From Cymbomonas tetramitiformis (taxonomy: Eukaryota; Chlorophyta; Pyramimonadophyceae; Pyramimonadales; Pyramimonadaceae): a DNA stretch of 64,000 nucleotides. How positions within the stretch are numbered: position 1 is the stretch's first letter; each line of letters opens with the position of its first letter. Positions 35,658 through 46,436 of this stretch are shown one piece after another. The notes beneath the pieces were generated by a model. That model saw only the letters and a program-made list of their open reading frames with translations, made no database searches and had not been told where the DNA came from. The stretch lies in assembly GCA_001247695.2 (NCBI GenBank), contig LGRX02027076.1:1-64000 (forward strand), read 5' to 3'. A program made the position numbers and the translations under genes.

Positions 35658-38600
35658 ATGAAGACGAAGTGGTCACTGATTAGTCGGCGATTGAGCCTAA
35701 TTCGTCGTGGGCACCTCCGTGGGGAAAGCGTCATCCCCTTGCCATACACTCTGGATGATACCGATCGGCTACCGACAGTGGGTATCTCCCTCGCGTCACT
35801 CCAGAATTTCCTCGCAGAGCACAACAAGCGCCTCACGCCCGCGCTCACCACCGCTGAGGTATGCTCCAAGATTATAAGGCCTGCCACCGTGAAATATCTG
35901 TGCAGTTACGCACAGCTCCTCCAGCGCCAGAAGGGACACCTGGGCGTGGCGACGGTCTACGTGTCACACGCGTGGCGCTGCCCCTTCACGGAGCTCGTGG
36001 AGGCGGTGCTGACGCTGCAGTGCACGGAGGAGTGCCCCGACGAGGTGTTCGTGTGGATCGACATTTTCAGTGTGAACCAGCATAAAGCTCCCGAGCGTGG
36101 CTTCGACTATTGGCGGGCGACCCTCCGCGAGACCATACGCGGTATCGGGCGCACGATTATGGTGCCGACACCGTTCCACGACCCCCTTGCGCTCTCGCGC
36201 GCCTGGTGCCTCTTCGAGGTCTTCTGCACAGCGGACGAGGGGGCCCTCCTGGAGCTTCGGCTGGGCCCCCCTCAGGAGGCGGAGCTCCGGCGGGCTCTGT
36301 GCGAGGGCGGGCTGGATTTCGATGCGTGGGTGGCGCGGGTGAGCCTGGCGAGAGCACGCGCCTCGAACCAGCAAGATGCGCTCGCAATCCTGCGCTCCTC
36401 GCAGCAGGCAGCGGGCGGGGTGGCTAGGCTGGAGCAGGCGGTGACGGGCGCGATTCGGGAGTGCTTAGCCACACAAGCCTCCTTGGCGATGGAAGGAACT
36501 CCACCTGCTGAGCGCTCCCCAAACCTGCTCACGAATCTGGCCAGGGTGTTGCACCAACAGGGCCTGATGCCCGGTGCGGAGCAGATGTACCGCGCGGCCC
36601 TGAAGGCGGCACGAGTCCACCTCGGGCATGCTCATCCCAGTACACTTGAGACCGCGGTGAACCTGGCCGAGCTGCTCCAGTCCCAGGACAAGCTGGGTGA
36701 GGCGCGGCCACTGCTGCAGGAGGCGCTCATAGGCCGCCGGATGCATTTCGGGGACCTCCATCCGGCGACTCTGGCAGCCAGCGACCGCCTTGCAGTGCTG
36801 CTCGAGGCGGAGGGCGACCTCAGTGAGGCGGAGCCGCTGCACCGGACGGCATTGGAAGGCAGGCAAATCCATCTGGGGAGCGCGGACTCGGCGACGCTGA
36901 CGTGTAAGAGCGACCTGGCGAGAGTGCTGGCCGCCCAAGGCAAACTGGAGGAGGCGGAGGCGTTGCAGCGAGAGGTGGTGCAGTTTCGGCGCGCGCTGCT
37001 CGGAGACGCGGATCCGGACACCCTCACGGCGATACGGCACCTCGCGGAGACCCTGGGGGCCCTAGGGGAGGTGGACAAGGCGGAGCAGCTGTATCGTGAG
37101 GCGCTCACGAAGTTCAGGCCCGGGGATGCGGACCCTGACGTTCTGGCGGCCATGGAGGGCCTCGCGGGGCTGCTGCAGACGCACGGCCAGGTGGCGAAGT
37201 TGGAGCTGCTGCGCCGGACGATACTGCACATGCGGCGGGCGGCGCTCGGAGATGTGCACTCGGACACGCTGTCCGCAGTGCACGGCTTGGCGGCCACGCT
37301 GCAGGCGCAAGGCAAGCTGGGGGAAGCGGAGGGGCTGTACCGCGAGGCGCTGGAGCGCAGGAGACAGGCGGGCTGCGAGGAGGCCGACCCGGACGTGTTG
37401 GTTTCCGTGGATAGACTGATGAGCTTGCTGGAGGCCCAAGGCAAGCTGAACGAGGCGGAGGCGCTGTGCCGTGAGACGCTGGAGGTGAGGCAAAGGACAC
37501 TAGGGGGCAGCCAGCCTGACACCCTGGCGCACCTCAGCAGGCTGGCGTCGCTGCTGTGGACGCGCGGTCGGCTGGACGAGGCGGAGGCGCTGTGCTGCAT
37601 GGCCCTCGAGGGGCAGCGAGCTGCACTCGGCGGCGCGCACTCGGATACGCTCTCCTCCATACGCTGCCTTGCAGTAATCCAGCATGCGAGGGGCAACCCG
37701 AGCCAGGCCGAGGCGCTCCTACGCAAGGCTGTGCAGGGCTTGCGGGAGGCCCTAGGGGATGACCACCGAACGACCCTCGCCTCCATCTACCACCTCGCAG
37801 ATTCCCTGGCAGACCAGCGCGGCTGGTATGAGGCCGAGGCGCTGCACCGGGAGGCCCTCGATGGCCGGCGCCGAGCCCTGGGCAAGGGCCACTCGGATAC
37901 CTTGGCCTCCCTGGAGGGCCTCGCGGGTGTGCTCCAAGCCGTGAACGAGATGGATGAAGCGGAGGCGTTGTATCGCGAGGCGCTTGCCGGGAGACAGCTC
38001 ACGCTCGGGACGGGGAACTTGGCCACCCTGGAATGTGCGAGCGCGCTCGCGGGTGTCGCAGTGAGCCAAGGCCGCCTGGAGGAGGCAGAGGCGCTCTTCC
38101 AGGAGGCGCTGGAGTCCAGGCGGGAGCAGCACGGGGGCGAGCACCCCGACACGCTCGCTAGCGCGCACGACCTCGCCGGAGTGCTGCGGGCTCGAGGTAG
38201 GTTGGATGAAGCGGAGGCGCTGTACCGTGAAGCGCTGGAGGGGCGACACGCGGAGCTCGGGAGCATACATCCGGACACACTGGCCACCGCGAAGGGCCTC
38301 GGGGGGGTGCTGGAGGCCCGGGGCAACCTGCGTGACGCGGAGCGGCTGTTCCGGCTTGTGCTCGCAGGGAGGCGCCAGAGGGGTTTGGACCTCGTGGAGT
38401 CCGAGGATATGCAGCAGTGCACCCTCATGTCGATCACAGATCTTGCTGTCGTCCTGGAGGCGCAGGGCGAGCTGGGGGAGGCAGATCAGCTATACCGGGA
38501 GGCGTTGACGGGGCTGCAACAGAAGTTCGGAGACACCCATGTAGACACCATCGGGGGCTTCAACAACCTTGCTGCCCTGCTTGTGGCACAAGGCAAGCTG

Positions 38601-40649
38601 ACCGAGGCAGAGCCGCTGTGCCACAAGGCGCTTGAGGCGGTCCGTGCGCACAGCGGGGACGGTGGGCATCCGGGCGCCCTGGCCTCAATCAAGAACCAGG
38701 CGGACCTGCTGCAAGCCCAAGGGAGGTTATTAGAGGCGGAGCCGCTTTATCGCGAGGCTCTGGCGATCTGCCACGAGCATGTTGGCGAGACGCATGCGGA
38801 TACGCTGAGCTCAGCAACAGATCTGGCCATCGTACTGCAGGCGCAAGGTCAGCTGGCCGAGGCAGAGCAGCTGTACCGCCGGGCGTTGGATGGCAGGTGC
38901 CAGCAGCTCGGTGATGACCACCCCCTGACGATGACGTCGATTAACAATCTCGGGATCGCCCTGCAGGCACGGGGTGAATTGCACACGGCGGAGGCGCTGC
39001 ACCGTGAGGCGCTGGAGGGAAGACGCCAACATTTTGGTGAGGGGCATCCCCTCACTCTCGGGTCCATTAACAATCTCGCAGCCGTGCTGCAAGCTCAAGG
39101 CGAGCTGAGCGAGGCAGAGTCGATGTGCCGGGACGTCGTGAAGGGTCGGAGAGGCGCTCTCGGGGACATGCACCTCGACACCCTATCCTCCATTCACAAT
39201 TTGGCGATGCTTCTGCACGCTCAAGGCAAGCTAGGTGAGGCGGAGCCCCTGTATCACCAGGCATGGGTGGGACGGCGTGAAACGCTCGGAGAAGCGCATC
39301 CCAACACCTTCGCCTCGATGAATAAGCTGGCCGGACTTATGAAAGCTGAGGGAAGACTCGCAGAGGCGGAGCAGCTATACAGCGAAGTAGTGAAGGATCA
39401 GCGGCTGGCTCTCGGGGATGCGCATCCCCAAACGCTTACCACTATGGCCACCCTCGGAAGCCTGTTGGAGGTCCGAGGCAAGTCATGTGAGGCGGAGCAG
39501 CTGTGCCGCGAGGTGCTCCTGGAGCGACGTGCGAGGCTCGGCGGCATCCATCACGGCACTCTCGATTCCATCGATGCCCTGGCGGGAACGCTGCAAGTGC
39601 AGGGAAAGCTGGCTGAGGCGGAGTCGCTTCACCGTGAGGCTCTGAAGGGAAGGGTTGAGACACTTGGCGAGTCCCACCCTGGTACCCTGACCTCCATGGC
39701 CCTGCTCGCAAGCCTGCTGCAGTCTCGAGGTGCGCTGGATGAGACTGAGCCTCTATGCCGAAGGACGCTGATGGGAAGGAGAGCGGCGCTTGGGGGAATA
39801 CATGTAGATACAATCGCGTCTATCGACTGTCTTGCAAAGCTATTACTAGCCCGTGGTAACCTAGATGAGGCGGAGCTGCTGTTTCGAGAAGCACTACAGA
39901 GCCGAGGATCGCTGCTCGGACATGGCCATGCAGATACACTCATGTCCATACACAACCTTGGAGACGCACTGCGAGCCAGGGGCACCTTGGATGAGGCTGA
40001 GACGTTGTACCGTGAGGCATGGGGTGGACGGTGTCTCTGCCTTGGAGAAGTCAATGCGGATACGCTCACATCGATCTTTCATCTCGCAGGGGTACTCACA
40101 ACTCAAGGCAAGATCACTGAAGCTGAAGACCTGTATCGTGATGTAATTGAGAAATGTGAGGGGAGCTCTTCAAAAGCGGGGCATGCCCTTTCTGATACGC
40201 TCCTTGCTTCTATGAATGATCTCGCAGATCTGCTTGGGACCCAAGGCAGGTTCGGTGAGTCGGAAGTGCTGCACCGCAAGGTGCTTGCACGGAGGCGTAG
40301 AGATGTTGGCGATGCGCATCCACATACACTGGAGTCCATCAACAAACTAGCAGGGGCATTAGAGGGTCAAGGCAAGCTTCGAGAGGCTGAACTACTGTTT
40401 CGTGAGGCACTGGAGCGCGGTAAGCGTGCCAAGGTGCAGAGCAGTCTTAGTGCTACATTTTCATGTTCGACCATCTACTTAATTCTCAGGGGCGCAATGG
40501 CGCACCTTCTGTATCGGCTGCTGAATTTCCTTGACCAGATCCTTTTTGGCCATCATGGGAAGAAGTACCGGGAGAGGCATACTTCAATGCTACAAAAGAG
40601 GAGGAGGACGGAAAGATATTCGGCTGGTGCAGATAGAAGAAACAAATAA
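35658..40649 (+). CDS. TIR-like domain plus ~31 kinesin-light-chain-type TPRs
   Basis: This is an uninterrupted 1,663-codon frame with no introns, unlike the neighbouring genes. Residues 98-190 hold the motifs TVYVSHAW, VFVWIDIFSVNQH and SRAWCLFE. That set marks a TIR-like/effector domain found in front of TPRs in many algal, oomycete and fungal proteins (family knowledge; the TIR relationship is inferred). From about residue 286 to 1590 there are 42-residue units of the form HPDTL-x5-LA-x2-L-x3-G-x4-AE-x-LYREAL, the TPR_12/kinesin-light-chain type, which build protein-binding solenoids. The C-terminus has a hydrophobic stretch (STIYLILRGAMAHLLYRLLN, then LDQILF) followed by a very basic tail. 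That could be a membrane or amphipathic anchor. The likely role is an intracellular sensor or scaffold. The first ATG was chosen because the frame is closed upstream. Confidence 0.85.
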   Translation: MKTKWSLISRRLSLIRRGHLRGESVIPLPYTLDDTDRLPTVGISLASLQNFLAEHNKRLTPALTTAEVCSKIIRPATVKYLCSYAQLLQRQKGHLGVATVYVSHAWRCPFTELVEAVLTLQCTEECPDEVFVWIDIFSVNQHKAPERGFDYWRATLRETIRGIGRTIMVPTPFHDPLALSRAWCLFEVFCTADEGALLELRLGPPQEAELRRALCEGGLDFDAWVARVSLARARASNQQDALAILRSSQQAAGGVARLEQAVTGAIRECLATQASLAMEGTPPAERSPNLLTNLARVLHQQGLMPGAEQMYRAALKAARVHLGHAHPSTLETAVNLAELLQSQDKLGEARPLLQEALIGRRMHFGDLHPATLAASDRLAVLLEAEGDLSEAEPLHRTALEGRQIHLGSADSATLTCKSDLARVLAAQGKLEEAEALQREVVQFRRALLGDADPDTLTAIRHLAETLGALGEVDKAEQLYREALTKFRPGDADPDVLAAMEGLAGLLQTHGQVAKLELLRRTILHMRRAALGDVHSDTLSAVHGLAATLQAQGKLGEAEGLYREALERRRQAGCEEADPDVLVSVDRLMSLLEAQGKLNEAEALCRETLEVRQRTLGGSQPDTLAHLSRLASLLWTRGRLDEAEALCCMALEGQRAALGGAHSDTLSSIRCLAVIQHARGNPSQAEALLRKAVQGLREALGDDHRTTLASIYHLADSLADQRGWYEAEALHREALDGRRRALGKGHSDTLASLEGLAGVLQAVNEMDEAEALYREALAGRQLTLGTGNLATLECASALAGVAVSQGRLEEAEALFQEALESRREQHGGEHPDTLASAHDLAGVLRARGRLDEAEALYREALEGRHAELGSIHPDTLATAKGLGGVLEARGNLRDAERLFRLVLAGRRQRGLDLVESEDMQQCTLMSITDLAVVLEAQGELGEADQLYREALTGLQQKFGDTHVDTIGGFNNLAALLVAQGKLTEAEPLCHKALEAVRAHSGDGGHPGALASIKNQADLLQAQGRLLEAEPLYREALAICHEHVGETHADTLSSATDLAIVLQAQGQLAEAEQLYRRALDGRCQQLGDDHPLTMTSINNLGIALQARGELHTAEALHREALEGRRQHFGEGHPLTLGSINNLAAVLQAQGELSEAESMCRDVVKGRRGALGDMHLDTLSSIHNLAMLLHAQGKLGEAEPLYHQAWVGRRETLGEAHPNTFASMNKLAGLMKAEGRLAEAEQLYSEVVKDQRLALGDAHPQTLTTMATLGSLLEVRGKSCEAEQLCREVLLERRARLGGIHHGTLDSIDALAGTLQVQGKLAEAESLHREALKGRVETLGESHPGTLTSMALLASLLQSRGALDETEPLCRRTLMGRRAALGGIHVDTIASIDCLAKLLLARGNLDEAELLFREALQSRGSLLGHGHADTLMSIHNLGDALRARGTLDEAETLYREAWGGRCLCLGEVNADTLTSIFHLAGVLTTQGKITEAEDLYRDVIEKCEGSSSKAGHALSDTLLASMNDLADLLGTQGRFGESEVLHRKVLARRRRDVGDAHPHTLESINKLAGALEGQGKLREAELLFREALERGKRAKVQSSLSATFSCSTIYLILRGAMAHLLYRLLNFLDQILFGHHGKKYRERHTSMLQKRRRTERYSAGADRRNK

Positions 40650-43149
40650 TGAAACGGGTGTGTAATGAAGAAAGAAAATGTGCTTCGGAATTTGGTGATG
40701 AAGTAAAATATATAGTGGATTGGGAATGACAGGCCGCAACTGGGGCATCATCTATAATCTATTCACTTTTGTGTGTGTATGCATGCTTGTTCGTTTTTGT
40801 TCGGACTTGCTTGATGTGGTGGTTGGGCTCTAGGGTGTTCGTCGCCCTGAACACGCATGCTCCTATCAACCACTGAGGGTTGGCCTACCCTCATGATATT
40901 TCGTCGACAAAGTGAATTTCTTGTTGGCTCCGTACAGTCGCTTATATTTAGTCAGCATTGCGTGAGCGGTCAGCAGTGCGTGATTCGTGCATACCGAAAG
41001 ATGATGATGGCATCTATGTTCCTCGTTTTCCACGTCTTCGCCCGTTTGTTGCAAGTTTTCCTTCCACTGGAACCCCTGTCTGGCTGGCATTTGCTGGGTT
41101 GGCATGGTCCATGCTGCTTAGTTTATTCGCCGGGTTCTCTTGTGTGTGTTCATGTGAGCCAATCGCTACTATATCGACCGAAATTTGAATATCGAAATGC
41201 CCGCAAAATGGAGCCATCCCGCCTACCTCAATTCTGACATGGTCACCATATATCAAGGTGTGCACGAGCGATTTGTGCGCACGACCACATGGTGTTCTGG
41301 ACAATGATCTGAATACACACATGCGAGTGTGATTCAGCAACGACTGTACCAGTCGTTCATTACGCTAAAGGGGCGAGCCGCTGCGGCTGCGCATTAAGTT
41401 AAACATAGAAAACGGCACACAACAACCAACCGCCGTGCCCGCCCACGTCGCAGACACAGAGGGTAAAGAGAGCGACAAGCAGCCAAAGCAGCAAGGCCGC
41501 ATATACGATGAACGCACGAGCTGCGCGTATGCAATAATACGACGCACAATGGATACGCTAGAATAGAGCTTTGTTTGCGACGGACAATTGTAGGCATATT
41601 TAGAGGTAACCGCACATTCAAATCGAATATGCATGTTGAGTAGATATTCGTGTGAGCTTTAAACGCAACGACACCCCTGTTTGAACCCTCCAGAGACCAA
41701 AATTCGTCCAAAATACGTGGAAATAAGGATGATTTGATGATAAATGCCAAACAGCAAATTCGCAGAAGGAAATGTCGACCTGGCTCATCGCACTAAATCA
41801 ATTAAACGTAGCACGTCTAAAAGCTAATCCTATTTCGCCATCATGGTTCGACTACTGTGTATTGAGATGTGCTCTTTTCGAGTCGCTAATTAAGGTTTAC
41901 GCCGCATTACGGAAGCGGGGGGGCTTGGAGGGTGCTAGGAGGGTGCTTGGAGGACGGTCCTTGGAGGGCGATCCTTGGCGGCTGCTAGGAGGACGGTGTG
42001 TGGAGGGTGCCTGAAGGGTGCTATAGGAGGGCGGTGCTTGGGGTGTTGGGGCGGGGAGGTTGCTTGAGGGCGGTCCTTGGAGGTTGCTTGGAGAGTGCTT
42101 GGAGGGTGCTTGGAGGGCGGTCCTTGGTCCGCAAGTCGAAGTGACAGACTCGAATAACTATAACAATAAGAATATATCCAACCCAGCCCAGTCCAGCGCC
42201 AGTCCAGTTCCAGTGCAAATGCCAGTCCAGAAAGTACCAAGTCCACGCAGCCGAATGAGAAAAGTATAAAGATGTACAAATGCCAGGATTTGCTGGTAAA
42301 AGCAGGTAGAAATCACATATGTATGAGCCGCAAATTGAATTTTGAAGTCGATTTTGAGCGGCAACCGACCGCGCGTCATCGTTTCATCCGTCGATCGTTC
42401 GCACGCTTGAGTAACACGCGTAATGTGACACTGTGACACACCATAGTATAAGAGATTAGTCGCTGTGTGGTGAGGCTATTGATAAAAAATGACCTCTGGG
42501 TGACTAATATGAAAATAATTCAGTGGCCGGCTAATAATATCGCAATTAGTTCGTAGTCCATTTGTAAGCTATGATTTAGATTTCTTCGTATGTATACTAT
42601 AAACTGACGGTACAAGAACTCCCTAAGCACCCGGCGGTGCCAAACCAATCCCCGTGGCGGACGTGTAATTATTCTGGAATGGGAAGGTGGCTAATTTCAG
42701 AATATAAAATCATATTCAGAAATTGTCATAATTTAAGAATAAAAATAAAAATATTACTGTAATTTCGTGTTCATCCTTCGCTTAAAATAGTTCTTGCTCT
42801 GGCGAAAATGTTTTAATGCGCATACTCTTGAACACTTTCATTAAGTTTATCCAAGTTTCTCACAACTGCCCACTAGGCAGGGGGGACGCAAAGGGGGCGA
42901 GTGTGTAGAGGACAAGAGGAGCGTGGGGAGGAGAAGGTGAATAAGGGAGGGTGAGGGTGATAAGGGGCGGGAGCGGGAGGCACGGAATTTCGAGGAGGGA
43001 TATTGAGGGCAGTGAACTATGAAGATCGGAATGGGCGGGAGAGGGAGAGGGTACAAATGGGGTAAAGGTAGAAGAAAGGGTGCAAAGAAACTACAGTACT
43101 CTATAGTACTAAGAAGGGATGTTGGTACTGTAGAAGGGAAGAGAAAAAA
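40650..43149. other. AT-rich intergenic stretch
   Basis: No supported gene. 41925-42135 is a G-rich run of GGAGGGTGCTTGGAGGGCGG-type words. 42850-43100 is purine-rich on the plus strand with many GGG runs. The remainder is AT-rich with no domain-bearing frame. Confidence 0.5.
41925..42135. repeat. G-rich degenerate short repeats
   Basis: Ten or more copies of a ~10-18 bp word around CTTGGAGGG(C/T)GGTCC or GGTGC, with regular GGG runs on the plus strand, giving G-quadruplex potential. Confidence 0.6.
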
Positions 43150-43605
43150 TGATGAGTGACAAGTGGCACACCTGTACATCCATGGGCGGTAGAGTCTACA
43201 GTAAAGCGGCCCGAAAAGCTTGCCCGAGCTCAAAAATTCTAAAAAACAATACTGTATTCACCGACCGCCGATCTCTCGTGCAGGGACGGGCGGGCCACTC
43301 GGGATACCCTGAAGGCACCTGCACATATGCGGTAGATCCTGCAGCAGGCCGGCCTGATAAGCTTATTGTCCGAGCTCAAAACGCCGAAATTGACTTTCAC
43401 CTCCGATTAATGCGACAGCTTGTAATCGTGGGTCATTGAGCATGCCATGCGCAGTGCCGCCTCGCGCGGGGACGGATGGGCCCTCGCGTGGCATCCTTGA
43501 GACATCCGTGTATGGGTGGTAGAGCGCGTGCAGCATGCACGTCCAGGCAGGTCCAATAAGCTTGTTCGCGAGCTGAAAACCGCCGAAATTCAATCATAAT
43601 AATAA
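43150..43605. repeat. Three degenerate ~165-bp units
   Basis: Each unit has a GCGGTAGA or GTGGTAGA word, then AAGCTT, then CGAGCTCAAAA or CGAGCTGAAAA, and ends near GCCGAAATT (about 43220, 43360 and 43560). Units 2 and 3 also share GGGACGG(G/A)(C/T)GGGCC. No reading frame is shared. Confidence 0.55.
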
Positions 43606-44253
43606 TAATAGTGCTGATAAAAACATTCGCGCCGATAATAAAGACCATGTCCTAGGATCGGAGTGCAGTAACCCTGCTGAGCAGGCAAGTGAAAACCGCA
43701 AGGGGCTACTCCCACTGTCATAGCGCACCGCAAAGGGCGCATCTTGTCCGCACGACAAGCAGAATGTGAATCAAGAGAAGACTACGCAAGAAAACTGCGC
43801 AAAATGCTCATGCAGAATCGGCCGCCTCCGGGACGGTGGTGGGGAGGCTGAGACCATAGTGGTAGGGTATGGGGACGGATCTGAGGGGAGGGATTTAAGA
43901 TGAAAAAAGGAGGAGGATATAAAGGGCGGAGGAGGGGAAGGGGAGGGGGGGAGAGTGGGGGAGGGGGGTATTCTTTCCCTAAGGAAACCCTAAAACTAAA
44001 ACCTAAACCAGGGGTAGGCAGAACGGGAGGTAGTCAATACAACTTTCACCGATAGCTTGCAAGGGTGGTGCATGAAGCCCCTCGAGCGTCTAACCGCCTC
44101 GCGCTGGGTTGTGCTCCCGCCCTCCTGCGCGCGATGGACCTCTGACAACACCCGAGGGACGATCTGGGATACTGTAGGCCCGTGGTGAACGGATGGCGAT
44201 GGACAGTCCGATAATATGTTATCCGTGCATGTAGACGTGTTCAAAGGTATACT
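43606..44253. other. Flank left of the TAAG-flanked element
   Basis: No gene is seen. 43840-43980 is strongly purine-rich (GGGGAGGG words). 43978-44010 carries degenerate plant-telomere-like words (AACCCTAAAACTAAAACC). Confidence 0.5.
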
Positions 44254-44257
44254 TAAG

Positions 44258-44279
44258 GGCATGTGGCACGCGTGGGTGG
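44258..44279 (+). repeat. Left terminal inverted repeat
   Basis: 22 bp starting GGCATGTGGCACGCGTGG, preceded by TAAG. It is a perfect inverted match to 50270-50291. Confidence 0.85.
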
Positions 44280-44282
44280 TAC

Positions 44283-45185
44283 GTTTATGCATAATTTGAC
44301 GATTTTTCGAAAAAATGACATTTAGAAGTGTTAGAAGGTTGGAGAAGTTTGGAGAAGGTTTGGACAAACTCAAAAATGTAAAATTTTGACATTTCGGGTT
44401 TTGGAGTAGCCGTGCGGGGCCATTTCATTTACTGCAAATACCAGGGAATCAAGTTGTGCACATGGAATGCTCGCGCGACACATTAATAAGTTTATAAAAG
44501 GCCATTACAAGGTTTGGGAAGGTACAACATGCTAATCGAAGGCAGTAAAAGGTTGCATATCAAATATTTTAGGGTTTTAGGGTTGCTGGCGGGGTGGTGT
44601 GGGTGAAATATTAGCTGTGAGAGGGGGTTCGGCGTATGCGGGGTTCGCTATAAAGTGCACAATTTCGGGAAATGGTGATATTACACGGTTTGATACTTTT
44701 AGAGAAGTTTGGAGAAGGTTTGGACAAACTCAAAAATGTAAAATTTTGACGTTTAGGGTTTTGGAGTAGTCGTGCGGGGCCATTTTGGTCACTGCAAACG
44801 GCAGAAAATCGTGTTTTGCACTTGGCATGCATGCGCGGCAAATGAATGTGTCGCTACGAGGCCAATGGCAAGTTTGTGAAGGTGCACCATGCTAGTAGAA
44901 GGCATTAGAAAGTTGCATAGCCCATATTTCATTGTTATCGGGTTGCGGGGCCGTGTGGGAGAGATACTAGCTGTGAGAGCGGAGGTTTTATTATGTATGG
45001 GCTATGGGGCGGGGCGCTATAAAGTGCATGATTCCGGGAAATGATATTATATGACTTAATATTTTTGGAGAACATTGGAGAAGGTTCGTAGAAACAAAAC
45101 CGATGCAATATTTTGATATTTTAGGTTTTTGAGTAGCCGCGCGGGGCCAATTTGTTCACTGCAAATATCAGGGTGCCATGTTATG
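44283..45185 (+). repeat. Left subterminal repeat block
   Basis: Tandem units of ~360 bp are recognisable by GGAGAAGGTTTGGACAAACT at 44351 and 44711, with a diverged third near 45070. Each unit carries the GTGCGGGGCCAT, ATGCATGCGCG and CTATAAAGTGCA-type words. The block is inverted relative to 49386-50255. Confidence 0.8.
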
Positions 45186-45399
45186 CACACGGGAGATGTT
45201 TTTGAAAAGAGCAATTCACTATGCAAGTGCATTTCCATGTTCATATTTCCACGTTCATATACAACCTAATGTATGGATACTTGCAAGTGGCATTATGGTA
45301 TACGGCTATTATTATCGTATGCAAAATTACGTACTGTGCAAGATGCTGCAACGGAAATATAGTGTATGCTTATGCGTATGCGCGAGATGCTGTAGTGAG

Positions 45400-45495
45400 C
45401 ACAATGTGTGCGCTTGCACACATTGTGCAAGCGCAATGTGTGCAAGCGCTTGCACACATTGCAAGTGCTTGCAATGTGTGCTTGCACAATTGAAT
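45400..45495. repeat. Palindrome cluster TGCAAGCGCTTGCA
   Basis: Overlapping perfect and near-perfect palindromes built from TTGCACACATTG and GCAAGCGCTTGC words make nested hairpins possible on either strand. Confidence 0.75.
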
Positions 45496-45516
45496 TGCCG
45501 AGAGTGCGCCCACCTC

Positions 45517-45575
45517 GAGGCGGTCAGGGATTCAACCTGAGCTGACCGGTGGCGAACCGGTCAGGCTGCCGCCCC
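45517..45575 (-). ncRNA. tRNA-like three-stem fold lacking a D arm
   Basis: On the minus strand, 69-75 pairs with 17-23 of this block (7 bp, one G-U). 45542-45550/45556-45564 form a perfect 9-bp hairpin with a 5-nt loop. 45524-45528/45536-45540 form a 5-bp stem with a 7-nt loop (TTGAATC on the minus strand), like a T arm. No D arm and no T-loop C56 are present. It may be a degenerate tRNA, a hairpin of the element, or chance in a palindrome-rich area. Confidence 0.25.
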
Positions 45576-45717
45576 TATCACCTGAGACGTGCTGTGCTGT
45601 GCGAGATGCGAGATGCGGCGGTGAGCACAAATTGTGTGCGAATGTATGTGCTTATGCATATCTGTATATCTATGCGGTGCGATGCTTTATACATATTCAA
45701 CTATAAGGAGCGCTCAC

Positions 45718-46364
45718 CTTTAGTTGTGGGTCAAGAGTAGCTTTGGGTGCTGAGATCTCAGAAGCCTGAGATACAGGGGTCGCCGACGGCGCCAGTTGCA
45801 GTGAACTCTGCATCACAAAGGGCATACACGCAGTTGTGAGTGTTGCGAGGCATAGAACTAGAAATGCGTTGATACATTATATTTGGAATCTAGTAATTAT
45901 GAGTTGCTGACCTTTTTAGGGACTACAGAAGCTGGCTCTTGGGTCGACTGTGGCGTAGTTCCACAGGTTGCGGCATATGAACCCTGCAACACACGATGCT
46001 GAAATTCTTTTGGCTAAGCCACATGTGAACGCAAGTAGTGTTAAGGTTAAGGTTCACTCACTTTTGTGGCGTCTGCAGCTTCGAAAATGAGTCTTTCGGG
46101 CGGGTTAACAAATGATTCTCGGAGGTCGGTCAGGTCGGTCAATACGGTTTATCGCCAAAAGAAATTAAAATAAAAATTCTGCCGAAATGTAACGCTTTGT
46201 GCCCCCCCGCCCTGAGAACCACCTCCATGGCACGTCTTACATTTGATCGCCGGTGCAATAGTTTTGGGGACCGCACAATCGGGGACCACACATTTCTCTA
46301 CAACCTTTTCTTGCTTCCTCGAAATAGCTTTCTTGACAGCCTTTGTTCCACGGTTGATCCCCAT
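45718..46364 (-). CDS. Small multi-exon gene inside the TAAG-flanked element (3' end not found)
   Basis: Exons 46364-46223, 46117-46062, 45983-45912 and 45807-45718 join with consistent phases (1, 0, 0) and GT-AG borders (donors GTGGTT, GTGAGT, GTCAGC, GTGAGC). The protein starts MGINRGTKAVKKAISRKQEK and has a CVVPDC...CKTCHG cysteine pattern that could bind zinc. It then continues Ser/Thr/Pro/Ala-rich with each exon ending in Lys (FEAADATK, SVVPKK, LDPQLK). About 120 residues are seen, and the terminal exon beyond 45718 was not placed. No family is recognised. The 104-bp satellite lies directly upstream of its ATG. Confidence 0.45.
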
Positions 46365-46436
46365 GTTTCTTGGGCAAGGCGTGCTACTTACTCTTAGGTT
46401 TCAGGAGCATAAAGTCCATTAAGTAAAGTCCGTCCA

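Noticed and set aside
44254..44257. TTAA target duplication (piggyBac-like) for the 6 kb element
   Set aside because: The right flank reads CTAAG rather than TTAA, so only TAAG is shared by both sides.
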